A stretch of 64,000 nt of DNA from Setomelanomma holmii. Its lineage: Eukaryota > Ascomycota > Dothideomycetes > Pleosporales > Phaeosphaeriaceae. Both the position numbers and the translations under genes were made by a program. Under the pieces are notes generated by a model. The model worked only from the letters and a program-made list of their open reading frames with translations, was not told the DNA's origin and searched no databases. Numbering within the stretch: position 1 is the stretch's first letter; each line of letters starts with the position of its first letter. Positions 31,146 through 42,796 of the stretch are shown piece by piece. The DNA is taken from contig ML978156.1 in assembly GCA_010015745.1 (NCBI GenBank), forward strand, positions 541,635 to 605,634, written 5' to 3'.

Positions 31146-33988
31146 TCAGGAGAGTAGACCCTGATTAAGCGTGAAGGTCTGTAGCTGAGGCTTTCCTTCC
31201 ATGACCTCGCCCATCATATACTCAGGTACATAGGCTTCGCCAACAACGAGGAAATGATCGTCTACTGCGTGCACAATCAGTGGCATGCTACAACCCGCGA
31301 TTACACAAAGTAAATCCCCCTCCGCGGCTTCATTGGGACACAAGCCAATGTTGAATCCTCCCAGGGATTTTGGTCCGGAGTCTTCGATGTAGAACAGCCT
31401 CCTGCTAACGCAAAATTGGTAGGTGGTCCGCAAAAACTGCTTTTCTAGCTCGGATAGCGAAGATTCAACGGGCCCAGACAATAGCGATATTGAATCCCAG
31501 CGGAACCAGTCGTTTGCAGTGACAGGGCATTCGTCCTCGGATTTGTTGACGTATAACATTGACCAGAATTTTTTGAGCCAAGGGAGGTCTCTGTCCACAC
31601 ACCATGGGCGAGTGTAGTCTAAAAGTGAAGTTTGCCAGCCGAGAAACAACTCCATGATGTCCTTCAGCTGCATGTTCACCATCTCGAAACGTTGGGCGCA
31701 GGCCTTGAGCGAGGACAACCGGAGCCCAGTCACACTTAGGCCGGTACCGTCAGCTGAGAATGCAGATTTGGCCTTGGCATCCCCAGCTGCCAGAAATTGT
31801 GGGTCTATGGTGATCAGTGACAATGCCGTCCTTCGATGGACGTTGAAGTCCGGTAACCAGGAAGGTAGAAACGGCTGTCGTGCTCTGTAAGTCTTGTTGA
31901 TCCGGTGTGTTCCCGCTTCTGTCACCAGACATAGCACATCCAGCCGCCCCGTCTCCTCGACAATCGCCTGTGTAGCTCCACGATAGACTTCGCTGGTAGA
32001 CTGGTTGTAGTCGATCTTTAACCCCGAGTGAGTACTGTCTCTGAGTGAGGAGATGCCCAGCAATGCATAGACTCTGTCTTACGGATCCGAACATTCTGAT
32101 GACCACTGAGATCTCAAGAGATCGTCCAACGGCATGCGTGTTGATGTAGGCTGCCTCCATGACGCGTGGCCGCCACCACTCAACAATTTGTTTACTGCTC
32201 TTAGATATCGTGCAGTGTCAGTGTGTCCCTCTTGAATCAGTGCTCTCACAGCTTCGAACATTATGTCGCACACTTTGTCCAGAATCTCGTATCCGACTCT
32301 CAAGGAGCCGCAGTACACAACTAGCTCCTTGGCGTACATCACTTCTTGGACAACCCAGAGACGAGTCCAATATGGTCGATTCAATAGCAGCTCACCTATA
32401 CCGTCGAATGTTGCCTTGAGTGTACTTGGAGCCGTTCTCAGGAGGTCTGTGGCATGTTCCTTTGGAGACGGATGCACTTCTAGTGCTTTCAGAAAGTCTA
32501 CTCCCACTTGGGTGTCAAGTGCTTCGTCACCAAGCCACACGATCACCCGCCTTGCATTGGAATATATCTCCCTCATCAGCTGCACCTGTTGGCTTCGCTC
32601 TTTTGGATCCTCCTGGTTGATGCAGATTGCGTCAATCCAGATCAACCTGTCTTTCGTGGGTAGGCGAAGTTGTACCAGTGCGTCTTGCAAGTTTAGCGTG
32701 ATTTCGATACTGTGACCATTCAAGGTCAGGTTACCGACGCTCCGGTCTCTACCCCACACATACGACAGGGCTTCGTAGGGTGAATGCGCATTCAAAGAAG
32801 TTAGTAGGAGATCCGCCTTCAAGGTATCGTGGTGACTTCCTTTCGTGATGTAGGCTGTCCGTATCTGGCGATGGCCAAGACTCAAGGGGCGGTATATCAT
32901 GTCCGAGACTTCCGAGACCTTGCACTCTCGGTTTGGGAATCTTTGCAGCATAGTATCCAAGTGGGAGCTCAGTTCGATGAGCATTGGATCATCAGCAGGA
33001 AGACGCTTCTTTTGCTTCTCGAGAAGTTGCTCCGTTGCTTCTCGAGAAGTTGCTCCGTTGCTTCTATCGCGTCTTTCCACATTTCCCTTTGTACATACGT
33101 GACTACCACACTCAGCAACGCATCAAGGGTCTTCTCGTGATCGTCTCCGTATGTTTGCTTAGCGCTGCTGAGTATGAGGCGCTGGATTGTCAGATTGTCC
33201 GTGTGGCCTTCGAGCTTTATGTAGGCGTACTCCAGCTGTCAAGCTGTTCTGATGGTCATGGGGTGACTATCGCCCATGGCCCGCCGACGTATGCTCAAAA
33301 CAGGTTCAAGCAACAAAGCTGCATCTTTCCATCTTTCTTGCCCAAAGTAGACACCAGAAAGATTTACCCTGGATCTCACAGTATCTGGATCGTCATAGGG
33401 AAGGGTATCCTCGCGTATTCGTAAAATTTCTAGGAGGAGCATTTCTGCCTTAAGGAGATCACTTTCGGATGTATACACAGAAGCCAGATTAGACATGGCT
33501 CTGAGTCTCGCTGGGTTGGAAGGCATGAGGCTTGCATTGCACAAGTCGAGAACATGTTGACCAAGCTGCGCTGCTTCGGACGTTCTGTCCGTTTGATGGA
33601 GGCTCGCAACCTTGTCGGCAAGGTTTGCGAGTGTGTCTGGGTGATTTGCGCCCTGTGTTTTGAATCTCAAAGCGATAACTGTATCGAGAAGATCTTTACC
33701 AGCATGTTGACCACTTGCATTGAATTGCAGCGAGCAAAGGGTGCTCATTGACTCAATGGTCCGTTGGTCCGCAAAGCCATAAAGAGCCCCCAACGCAAGC
33801 AGTCGTTGGTTTTCGAGTATCTCAGCTTCTTTAAAGCGACCTTGTTTATATAGCACTTGGGTTCGTTCATACCTAAAGGCTAGATCCTGCTTCAGCGACG
33901 GCGAATCCCGATCTATCCGCGCTAGGTCCACCTGTCTCTTGAGCTCTCGAAGTGGTGCCTCCACCCCTTCGAGCGATATGAAATCCAT
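31146..33988 (-). pseudogene. broken TPR-HET domain gene
   Basis: One ancestral minus-strand frame is visible in three pieces. 33988 to ~33058: TPR repeats of the kinesin-light-chain type (KQGRFKEAEILENQRLLALG, LLKAEMLLLEILRIRED, WKDAALLLEPVLSIRR). ~33030-32082: link and HET domain (SPYEALSYVWG, DRLIWIDAICINQEDPKERS, RRVIVWLGDEA, YWTRLWVVQEV). 32078-31146: HET C-terminal region, opening DRVYALLGIS. Lesions: TGA at 33241-33239 in the TPR part, a 23-bp tandem duplication at 33012-33057 that shifts the frame, and TAA at 32081-32079 directly before the conserved DRVYALLG. Conserved sequence continues across each lesion. HET proteins trigger allorecognition cell death in fungi; this copy cannot make a full protein. 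Confidence 0.82.
33012..33057. repeat. 23-bp perfect tandem duplication inside the TPR-HET pseudogene
   Basis: Two identical 23-bp units (33012-33034, 33035-33057) contain TTCTCGAGAA. Because 23 is not a multiple of 3, the second copy breaks the frame; ignoring one copy lets the TPR helix run directly into the HET linker. Confidence 0.92.
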
Positions 33989-35081
33989 TCTAGCACTGCA
34001 TGTGGTCGAGCGCCTGAGAGTGCGGTGAATGTGGTACTACTTAACTGGCTGCTTGCGAGTTCCGATCGTCTTGCGGCAAATGTGAATGTAGTCAAATGCT
34101 TCCGTCACCACTAGTCGAATGCGAGTTTCAAGGTAGCGTTCATATGGCCCCTCCCGAAGAATTAAAACCCCACCTTTCTTTACAGGAAGGGCATTCAGCT
34201 GCCAAGCATTTGTGTTCGCGTGGCGGAGGCTGGGACGAACGGCACCAATTGCAATCGTTTCCGGATTCTGCCATCCGCAACCGCCTCGATCGTTGTGTCG
34301 TAGAGACTCGTGGAACATTGCCAATGACAGATGAAAGACGCAGTGCTAATAGGCGTGTGTCTTTAAAAATTCACGTCCATGGTGCGCAATGCATGGATGT
34401 GGTAAAGGATGTGAAGCAGGGGGTGTTGGGGTCCAAGGAGCTTGTTTGTCATTGGCTCCTCGTGCCCCGGGCGTTCCCAGATATAGATTGGTGCGGGCGC
34501 CACCATCCAATGCCTCCAGGTTTCACACATGCATGCTTCACGGCCGCGGACCCTCAACGCGCCAAACATGTTGCTACTTGAGGTACAGTGTATGCTTTTG
34601 CTATGGGATGACTAAGAATGACTCCAGGATTGATGCGTCTTGTCGAGGTGTACTTCAAATTCGTCTTCTTACAGGCTAATGGATCGAGTATCATCTGCGC
34701 CGCAGCCACCTTCAGGCGCCCTCCTGGCACATTTATCAGTCGGATGGGTCTAGCGCATAGCAAGATCACTTCGAAGCTTAAGCGCGGAGGCTGACATTCA
34801 TCGAGTAGAAGTCGTGGGCCTCCAGCCCTGCGAAAGCCATTTCGTTTACTCCCACCGAAGGAACATTCCATTGACTCTTCCTGCTCACGCTTTCGAACAT
34901 TGATCGGCCCCTAAGTCCCAGGCAGTGTTCATTCTTCGCTTCCAGGATCGTTGCGGCGTCAGTCTTACTCTTGTCACGACATAGCGAAGATCTTCATAGC
35001 TTCTGCCAGCAGTCAAGGCTAAAGCTACTGCCCGATAGCCTCTTGAGATTCCTCCCCGCATCGCGTCTGGTGCGACGCGAG
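33989..35081. other. intergenic, ~1.1 kb
   Basis: Short overlapping frames on both strands; none accepted. Holds the promoters of the former TPR-HET gene and the gene at 35082. Confidence 0.5.
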
Positions 35082-36064
35082 ATGGCAAAATTGCTACTCG
35101 GAGCTTTAACCACGACGTTTTTGCCTCCCCAAGGATGTCTACCTCAAAACACCGTTTGGCTTCTCTCCGACCAAGTCAATGACCAAAGTTACTTCCTCAA
35201 AGGACAGACTAGTACCGCGAGCTGCTTTCCCGACAATTATGATCCTCACACGACAGCCTACTACTCTCCTGGCGGCCCCTGCCCCGCAGAATATACGCCG
35301 GTGAAATACCAAGAAGGTCAATCCGTCAACACAACGGGCGTGCTAACCTGCTGTCCAACGTAAGCGTGTCCGAAAACAAGGAGTTAGAGCAATCTAACAC
35401 GTTCGTCGCTCGGCAGATTCGCCTCGTTCGAGGCCCGTAATACTTCGCAGAACGTCCTTTTCATGTCAACAATGGCCTGTCAGTCTTTCTTCGGCCCAGG
35501 CGGTACAATAGTCGCGACACTAGTACAGGGCTCGAAAAAAGTGGTCACAACAACAACCTACAAAGACTACGACGTGTTGAATGCATACGGAGTCATAGTG
35601 GCTCGCGCGACTTCCACAGCGCAAGCGCCTCAGACAGGTCTAGCAACGCAGGTCATTCTTCGCGGACTCCACATGAGAAGCCTCAAGTGCGCTGACATAT
35701 CATGCAGACAACAAGCCCCGCTTCCACAAGCTCGTCCATGACTCCCACGCCCAATGACTCGTCGCACGGTCTCAGCAGCTCCGCGAAAGCTGGCATCGGC
35801 GGTGGCATAGCTGGAGGCGTCTTGCTGTTCGCATTGGGCGGAATACTTGGCTATATTGTTCATTTGAGGCGGAAGAGGAAGCTTGGTACGGACCTTAACA
35901 ACGAGCAAGTCTCGCACGAAGGACATTCAGGGAGCCCCTTCGCAAAAGAAATGGTGTACACTGAAAGTGAGCTTCCTCCGGGCGAAACGAGGAGTGAGCT
36001 CCCCACGAGGGGTGCTGAAAGCGAGCTTTCAGCAGGGAGAGAGGCGCATGAGCTTCCATCATAA
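35082..36064 (+). CDS. single-pass membrane protein, extracellular Cys-containing domain
   Basis: Three exons, 35082-35359, 35417-35651 and 35708-36064, give 289 residues. The second intron uses donor CAG|GTCATT, chosen because it alone keeps the frame. N-terminus MAKLLLGALTTTFLPPQGC resembles a weak signal peptide. The ectodomain has Cys pairs (ASCFPDNYD, GGPCPAEYTP, LTCCPT, MACQSFFGPGG). A Ser/Thr/Pro stalk (TTSPASTSSSMTPTPNDSS) leads to the membrane span GIGGGIAGGVLLFALGGILGY and the stop-transfer HLRRKRK. The cytosolic tail repeats an SELP motif. This layout is common among fungal surface or sensor-like proteins of unknown function. Confidence 0.7.
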
Positions 36065-38979
36065 TGCTATACCGAACAAGTCGAAGGATATGTGCGGTTT
36101 CAACATCCGTTTCGAAGTCTCTCCGCCAATCCTGCTCCATGTCTGCGTCACCATCTCCTTTTGAGGAGCCACAACTGAGCGTCGTCTGGCAACTTTAGAC
36201 TAAGGACAAGCGAGAGATTATGCATCTTTAATGCACGAGATTGGAGATGGTCCACATTTCGAAAGTGGCTGCATTTTCGGCTCTCATGCAACAGGCGTAA
36301 CTCGTTTTGTTGTCATGCCTTACCGGATATTGCCCTTGTGGGGAACATGAGACTATGCTTTCCAGTGCTGCCAGAATCGCATGGAACCAGGCCGAGCTCT
36401 TTCTGTGTGGATGCAACAGGCTCCTCCATGGCCGGCTAGTGGTACCACTTGCGAGACTCGAGAAAGCAGCGCTAGCTGAACAATGAGGGCGGGAAAACAA
36501 GGAGGGATTCATATACCGGTCTCATGCTTCATATACCGGTCTCATGCTTCATATACCGGTCTCATGCTTCATCTACCGGTCTCATGCTTCATCTACTGGT
36601 CTCATGCTTCATCCAAGCGCAGAAAACTTGAGCCTGAAAGGAGACAAGACCCAGGCTCGACAAATGATGCATGTTTCCATGAAGCCTGATGGTTCCCAAT
36701 GTGCCCTTCGGGTTGTCGAAAAGAGCCTCAGTCGAACATGATCTTACTTGAGAATCGAGCACTAGTCATATTAGATTGTTTATGCGGACTCAACCGAGGC
36801 AAAAATTTCCATGATTCAACTCCATTTGGCAAGCCGAGTCTCTTTCAAACAACATCCAAAAGATGTCTGAGGCATATAGGCCTCAGCCACAAAGAGACAT
36901 ATGCGACTCCATTGCGTAGTTTTCGAGAGGGTTCAATAGAAGCGTTGTGAAACAATAAAGATCGAAGAATTAATGGAGAAGATATAGTGATCCGGCGGGC
37001 GAGAAAACAGATCATTGGGGCTGTGTGTTCGCCATGCGTAGTCGTCGAAACTTGACGCGATGAAACTCGTAGACCTTGGGACTGCAGAGCTCAGTCAATG
37101 ATTGCGATAATTCTTGAGGATGTGATGGAGGAGGCGAACATGCGCATTCTTTGATTTCGTTTGGTCGAGAGAGTCTCTACCAAACGACATCCAAAACATA
37201 GTATCGCCTTTTGAATTCGAGCCACTGCAGAGACGAATGAACGTGAGGGTGTCTAGTTTGGAGGTCAGACCCGTCATGACACCAGGCTCAGACGATTTGC
37301 AATCGGGCTTCGAATCAGGAGGCACACAATTCATTATGTTCTCATCTTATAGTGTGGATTCATAGAGTGGATTCATAGAGGCGAATGATGTTGATTTCTT
37401 TGCAGACTCAGCTCAGGCCTGAAGGTAGGTAGTAAGAGATGGAAAGGACGCGACCGCTGAATTTATACCCTCAAAGAATTCTCAAAACACCATGGCTGCA
37501 AGTACTTCGGATATAAGAAGCGTGGAGGCCAGGCGCAGACATTGATATCGTGTAGTAGTGATTTTGGACGTGCACACCGCTGTAGCTAAGCACTGTGGCA
37601 AGATCGAATGCAAGCTATCGAAAATTAAATCTATACAACTCCAACCGGTCATGGACGCCGAAGAGTTACAGTTTAGACGCCTTAGTCCATAATGTCGCCG
37701 CGTTAATTAGTCAAGACGGGATGCACAGATCATAGGCAAGAGTGCGGAATGGTTTCGGAATTTCAGAAATCCTTCAAATTGTTCCACAGTGTTTCGAGAG
37801 AAAAGAGGAGAGAAGGCGGACATAGCGGTAGACGAGGTTCTTTTCTGGTGCTCACATCATGTTCAGCATAGTTGGCGTTTCGAAGACGCTTTCGATATTA
37901 GTGCTGGGGTGAGAAACCATCGCGAGAGAAGAGGTATTTATACCACAATTTTCCAAAAGAGCCGCCATTTTTGCATAGCCGATTGCTTCTCTGGTAGGGG
38001 ACTAAGAAGCTCAAAACATACGCCAAATCTCTGGCATTTTTTGACTTGAATATGGCCTTGCGTCGTTTTCCTTCGGTCTCAGGAAACAGCGCCTTGGAAC
38101 CTCCATGTAGAGACTGTGGCGTGATCTCTGAAAGAGAGGAACCCGAGAAGACACCAGGCACATGAAATGGAAGGCCTTTGGTGCTTAGATCATACAGTTT
38201 GTGTAACGTGGTTTTCGGACTTGCTCGGAAGAAGGCGTACGATCAGGAAGCAAAGGACGATGTCGATGGGAGACTTTATGCCCGATCGCAACCAGACACA
38301 CCATGCAGTAAATTCCACTTTGCTTTGGTCTCAGCACAAGACAGTGCCACACCGACTCGATAACGGACTTCGCTTTCGCTTTCGACATAGCGCGAGACAT
38401 GGCCATTTCAGCGCCCTCTTTGGCTTGATGAATGAGCCTTTCGGAGTTCGGCGACAGCAAGTCATGATGTTTGCCGAAAATATATTTAGGTCGATGAAGA
38501 CAGCCAGGTCAGCGCTAGCCATACATATAGGCGTTCATCATTTCTTTGTACGAGGAAGCGGCAGCCCGACCATTGTAAAACCGTTCTCCTGATTTTGAAG
38601 ACAGAAGGAAGAGAAGCAGGCCGCAGCCATACGTTGTGGTAGGGAGCGATTTGGTGCAAAGTCAAGCATCGAAAGGAGACGCGAGCATCTATGGTCGTGG
38701 TGAGAAATTGGGCAAGAAAGCACATGTGAAACTTCGCTGGACATTTTCGAAACCTGGCCATCGCTTATAGATGTCTCCGTTTTAGAATGCATGAGCTTCG
38801 AAAAACTTGTTATACGGGAAGAAAGGATTGTATGCGGAAGCCATGAGCTTATATAAACGTGGGAAGAAATAGAAGATTGGATGACTCGTGACCTGAGTAA
38901 AAGGAGACGCTGCTCAAGAAGAAAGACCATGCCCTAGTGTGATCATAATAGTCAATTCCATACACTCTTGATATCATAC
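36065..38979. other. gene-poor stretch, ~2.9 kb
   Basis: No supported gene. Minus-strand frames at 37095-37334, 37898-38161, 38185-38460 and 38538-38930 are each 79-130 codons, lack domain features and do not join into a convincing model. Two segments near 36838-36866 and 37169-37197 are similar (both contain GAGTCTCT...CAAAC-ACATCCAAAA), suggesting an old local duplication. A minisatellite is listed separately. Confidence 0.45.
36511..36610. repeat. 20-bp minisatellite, five units
   Basis: Unit ATATACCGGTCTCATGCTTC repeats head to tail at 36511, 36531, 36551, 36571 and 36591. Units 1-3 are identical; units 4 and 5 have ATCTACCGG and ATCTACTGG variants. An ORF runs through it, but the 20-bp period shifts the frame each unit, so it is not a protein repeat. 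Confidence 0.95.
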
Positions 38980-40380
38980 CTACAGCTCATCTCTCTTCCG
39001 CCTTCCGCTCCCCTCTCCCACCTTCGCCTGCTCTTCAGCCTGTTTCGCCTCAAACTTCTCCCTCTCCTTATCCTCCTCCCACATCTTCTTCTTCGGATTC
39101 CTCGGCTTATCGCTCTCCTGCAAGATCGTCCCATCGCCTCTCCTCACCGGTCCTTCGTCCTCTTTCTGCACCTGCTGTCTGAATTGTGGGTGATCAGGTA
39201 CCTCTTCCTGCTGCTGTTGCTGCTGATTCTGTTCCGCCATTCTACCAACTCGTTGCGAGTATGAACCTGGTGGACTAGGATCTTGACCTTGCATGTACCC
39301 GCGTCCTCCTCCGCCGACACGTACGTATTGTGGTTGCGCTTGTGCGTTGGGATCGCGTCGAGGGATTCCGCCTGTTGCGCTGGGCTTGACAATCAGACTT
39401 GTGGATGGGCTTGCTACTACTGATGTGGTTGCTGATGAGGCTGTTACTAGCCCGAAGACTCCAAAGACGATGCGGAAGACGAGCTTAAGCGGCCAGATGA
39501 GGAACCAGGTTAGTGGTCCGTAGAGCCAGCGGCGAAAGACGAGCCAAAGGACTGTGGTGATGAGGATGTAGAAAGTTGTTTCAAGGTACCACGTGTCGCT
39601 CTTTGTGCTCTTCAGTAGTGTTGTGACCAAATTCTTGCTGTTCGCAAGCAAGGTATTCAAATCCGAGTACTTTTCTCCAAGGTCTGCGAGCGCAGCTGTG
39701 GACTGTTCGAGAGTTTCTTGTGCGAATCTTGAACGTGACAGCTCGCCTTGCATCAACTGGTGCGTCCGTCGCAGTGCAGCAGTGACGTCTGAAGATGCCT
39801 GCGCAACAACCTCGCCTTCTGAAAGCCCTTGCGCTTGTTTCCGTTGTCGATATGTGGATGATGGGGTCGAGGAGCCGGATTGTAGGTTCGAGAAGAGGAG
39901 TTCCCGCTCTTTGAGCTTCGCGCGGTCGGCGTTGTGTTTGGCTGTGAGTTGTGCTTTGCGGAACTGTGATCGTGATCTGTAGTCCATGATTGTTAGCACA
40001 TCAATTAGGTTCCCAAGACTTTACAAGTAGACCTACGATCTCAAGTCCTCTGTCAACCTTGCTAGTAATACAGCAAGTCTACTCCTCTCGCTCTCAGTCT
40101 TGCTGTCTCTTCGCCTGCCAGTATTGGGTCCAGTGCCAACAACGTCTTCTACTTCTTGCCTTAGAAGCTCAAGCTCTTCCTCCGTGCTCTTCAAGCTTTC
40201 ATGTATCTCCGCGCTCAGTTCCAAACGAATATCTCCTTCTTCAGTATTTAGTGGTTGCGAACCAGGTTGAAAGTCGAGTTTAGTTAGTCTTTGAATAAGC
40301 TGGCCAGTGGCTTTGTTGGATTCGGAAAGCGCTGTGAGGCGTGGGGTGAGCGCTTGCGTGGTGGAGGGGAGTGGTGGCAT
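38980..40380 (-). CDS. SEC20: Sec20 SNARE protein
   Basis: Two exons, 40380-40037 and 39976-38980 (60-nt GTAGGT...CAG intron), give 446 residues from MPPLPSTTQALTPRL. The N-terminal half is coiled-coil (RLELSAEIHESLKSTEEELE). The Sec20 domain follows: RRTHQLMQGELSRSRFAQET, LEQSTAALADLGEKYSDLN, NLVTTLLKSTKSDTWYLET. Two hydrophobic segments come next (FYILITTVLWLVF and LTWFLIWPLKLVFRIVFGVFG). The tail is ~130 residues, Gln-rich and charged, without an obvious C-terminal HDEL. Known role: ER t-SNARE acting with Tip20, Ufe1 and Use1 in Golgi-to-ER retrograde fusion. Divergent from the mL53 gene, 313 bp away. Confidence 0.88.
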
Positions 40381-40693
40381 TGTATTGTTGCGAAACTCAA
40401 AAGGTGGTTTGAACGAGGTCAATGGCAACTATGACGGATACGCTACGGCTGGCTGTTTGACACGTGGGGTTACGGCTAGCGAACTGACCCTGCTGCGCTA
40501 AATTGATCTCCAAGCACGGACCTTGTGAAATCGTGGGTGAACATCTGCCAGGGCCAACAACGTCAATTGCAACTACAGCTCGTCGCCCACCTACACAACT
40601 GGTAAGGATACCTTTTAGAAAGTCTTTCCTCAACCGTGCTAATATTGATAGCTCCTCCGCACCCCAGCCCTTCCGCGACGCTTTACAACCATC
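40381..40693. promoter_or_regulatory. divergent intergenic region SEC20/mL53
   Basis: 313 bp shared by two outward-facing promoters. No specific site recognised. Confidence 0.4.
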
Positions 40694-41124
40694 ATGATCA
40701 CACGATTCCTGACCGACGTGCGCGTGACATTCAATCCCTTCTCCCTCCGCTCGAAACCCGCACGGTTATTCCTCTCGCTCATACCGCCCAATGCGCGCAA
40801 CGATGGCATGAAAGTCGAGTCAAAGATGTTGCCGAGGAATAGCGAGGAGCCGGCCAAGTTGGCTGTCAAGTTCAGTACGTGCATTTCTGGCATTGGAATT
40901 GGTGGAGACCGTGCGACTGCAGCAATGCGTGCCGTAGAGATTGGCAATGGCTAGATCGTGTGGCATGATAACAGCTGCAGCGAGAATGTATACTGACCTT
41001 TTTCGCAGAAGATGGCAAAGAAATGGACCTCGACCTAAGCAAGATGCGGATAACAGAAGTCATGGAGGAGGTGGACCGACATTCACGGCAGCTCGCAAGG
41101 AAAGAGGAACTGCTGGGCAATTGA
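40694..41124 (+). CDS. MRPL44: mitochondrial large-subunit ribosomal protein mL53
   Basis: Two exons, 40694-40874 and 41009-41124, give 98 residues. The 134-nt intron has donor GTACGT and acceptor TTTCGCAG. The protein opens MITRFLTDVRVTFNPFSLRS and continues KPARLFLSLIPPNAR, the signature of mL53 (yeast Mrpl44), a small thioredoxin-like protein of the mitoribosomal large subunit. The C-terminal half is a charged helix (ITEVMEEVDRHSRQLARKEE). Length matches the family. Confidence 0.88.
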
Positions 41125-41365
41125 TCATATATGGCAACATTTTGCATTCACGATTACCACAGCCAGGACATGTACAAACGAAAGCATCACGCGGAGTCAA
41201 GGATAACATTGGAATTGGAGCATTGTGATCAAACACAGACAATGCTTTTGATGAGTCTATGTAATACGCCGCTCGAGGGCGGTTTTGTATGTGCACTTTC
41301 ATGTAACATTATCGTGAGAGAATCATCCGTCATGATCTTCAAGTCAATGGCTATGCCTCCCAAGT

Positions 41366-42359
41366 CTAGTTGGAAGGAGCGCCAGAGATGTAGAACCACT
41401 TGTCGATGCTGGGGTCGATGGGGCCGGGTGCCTTGTTCTCGCCTTGTGGAATGTTGAGCGAGCTGGGTTCGGTGCGGTCGGACGAGTGGGTGACAGTAGT
41501 GTTGACCAGGCTAATCTCGTCTTTGGGCGTCTTGCCAGTGGCGAGCTTCTCCCAAGCCTCAGCACACTCGCGGACGATGTCCATGGCGTACTTCTTGTTC
41601 TTGCACTCGCCAGAGAAGGCAAACTGGTTCTCAGGCTTGCCATCTGGGATCTTATAGATGCGGAACCACTCGTTTGTGGCACGGAGCAGACCAGGCAGGT
41701 GGCGCTCGACATCCTCGACGTCGTTCAGCTTAGGAGCCAACGGGTCGTTGACGTTGATGACCATGATCTTCCAGTCGGTCTCGCCCTCGTCGAGCAGTGC
41801 CATAACACCGAGGACCTTGACCTGGATGACCTCACCAGGCTTGGCGACAAGCTCGCCAATCTCGCAGACGTCCAATGGGTCGTTGTCGCCCTTGGCCTTG
41901 GTCTCCTGGTGTACGACATTGGGGTCTTCCCATGTCTGCCACAGCCGTCAGTATAGTTTCGTTGGCCGATATCGGGCTCGCGTCATCGCACCTGAGGGAA
42001 GGCTCCGTAGTTCCAAAGGTAGCCTTTGTGAGGGAAGCAGTTGCGCACGTAGCGGAGCTTGCCCTTCTTAATGTCCTGCTTAATGGGGTTGAGGGCCTCC
42101 TCCTTGGAGATCTGGCGGTGAGGTTAGCACATCGATTTTGAATCGCGGGGTAGTGAGAAGGGCTCAATGGAGGGGCACGCACCTCCATCTTCGCATTGGT
42201 CCAGCGGGGCACCTCGACGACCATGTTGAGCACCGTCTGCTGCTCGTTGGCGTAGAGGGGGATGTCGTGCCATGGCGAGACAAGCTGGCCGTCCTTCTCG
42301 ATGAAGATGCGGTGCTCGAGCGTGTTCGCCGCAGCAATCTTGCGGGTGGTGTATGTCAT
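41366..42359 (-). CDS. IPP1: inorganic pyrophosphatase (family I)
   Basis: Three exons, 42359-42183, 42111-41992 and 41935-41366, give 288 residues, the cytosolic length. Motifs: LEHRIFIEKDGQLVSPWHDI, VVEVPRWTNAKME, LRYVRNCFPHKGYLWNYG, and the metal-binding signature KGDNDPLDVCEIGE; then DVERHLPGLLRATNEWF. Hydrolyses pyrophosphate to two phosphates with Mg2+, pulling biosynthetic reactions forward. Odd feature: the first exon is open upstream to an in-frame ATG at 42623. This adds 88 residues opening MPCRRSLLRLFSVRPVASQ, Arg/Ser-rich and almost free of acidic residues, like a mitochondrial presequence. Starting there gives 376 residues. Alternative starts could serve cytosol and mitochondria. 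Confidence 0.93.
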
Positions 42360-42796
42360 TTTGGGCGTCGTCTCTGTCGCAGCGGGGGTGGGTGCTGTGG
42401 AGTGAAGGTGGTTTGCCAGTTGCCGAGCTCTGGAATTGAAAGTTTTGTCGAGCTGTCTAGTGGGGCGGGCTGGCGGGGATCTCTGTTGGTTAGGCGCCAC
42501 GGTTACGAACGTCACCGCCGACCGTCTGCATAGGACAGGCGTCGAAAGAGCAAATTGGGACTGCAATTGGGAAGCGACTGGTCTTACGGAGAAGAGCCGC
42601 AGCAACGACCGACGGCAGGGCATGCGGGCGCAATGATATCCAGTATTCGGCTAGACAAGAACAATCGGCTACGGCGGGATAAGCCCATACCGAGGATCAG
42701 AGAACGCGGCTGCGGAAGGTCGCTTTCTCGAAGCTCCAACTTTCTACGCACGGGCCCACAAATAACAACTGACGTGACGGCACCCATTCGACCTTC

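Noticed and set aside
32038..32080. 42-nt GT-AG segment (GTAAGA...CTCAG) that would splice out the TAA in the HET gene
   Set aside because: It would delete the conserved DRVYALLG motif, and the gene is already broken at two other places, so a stop mutation is the simpler reading.
36483..36689. ORF across the 20-bp minisatellite suggesting a protein repeat (YRSHAS/YTGLMLH)
   Set aside because: The 20-bp period is not a multiple of three, so the translated repeat changes frame every unit; it is a DNA repeat only.
37898..38930. Series of minus-strand frames that might be exons of one gene
   Set aside because: No donor/acceptor combination gave a continuous sensible protein, and none of the pieces shows family features.
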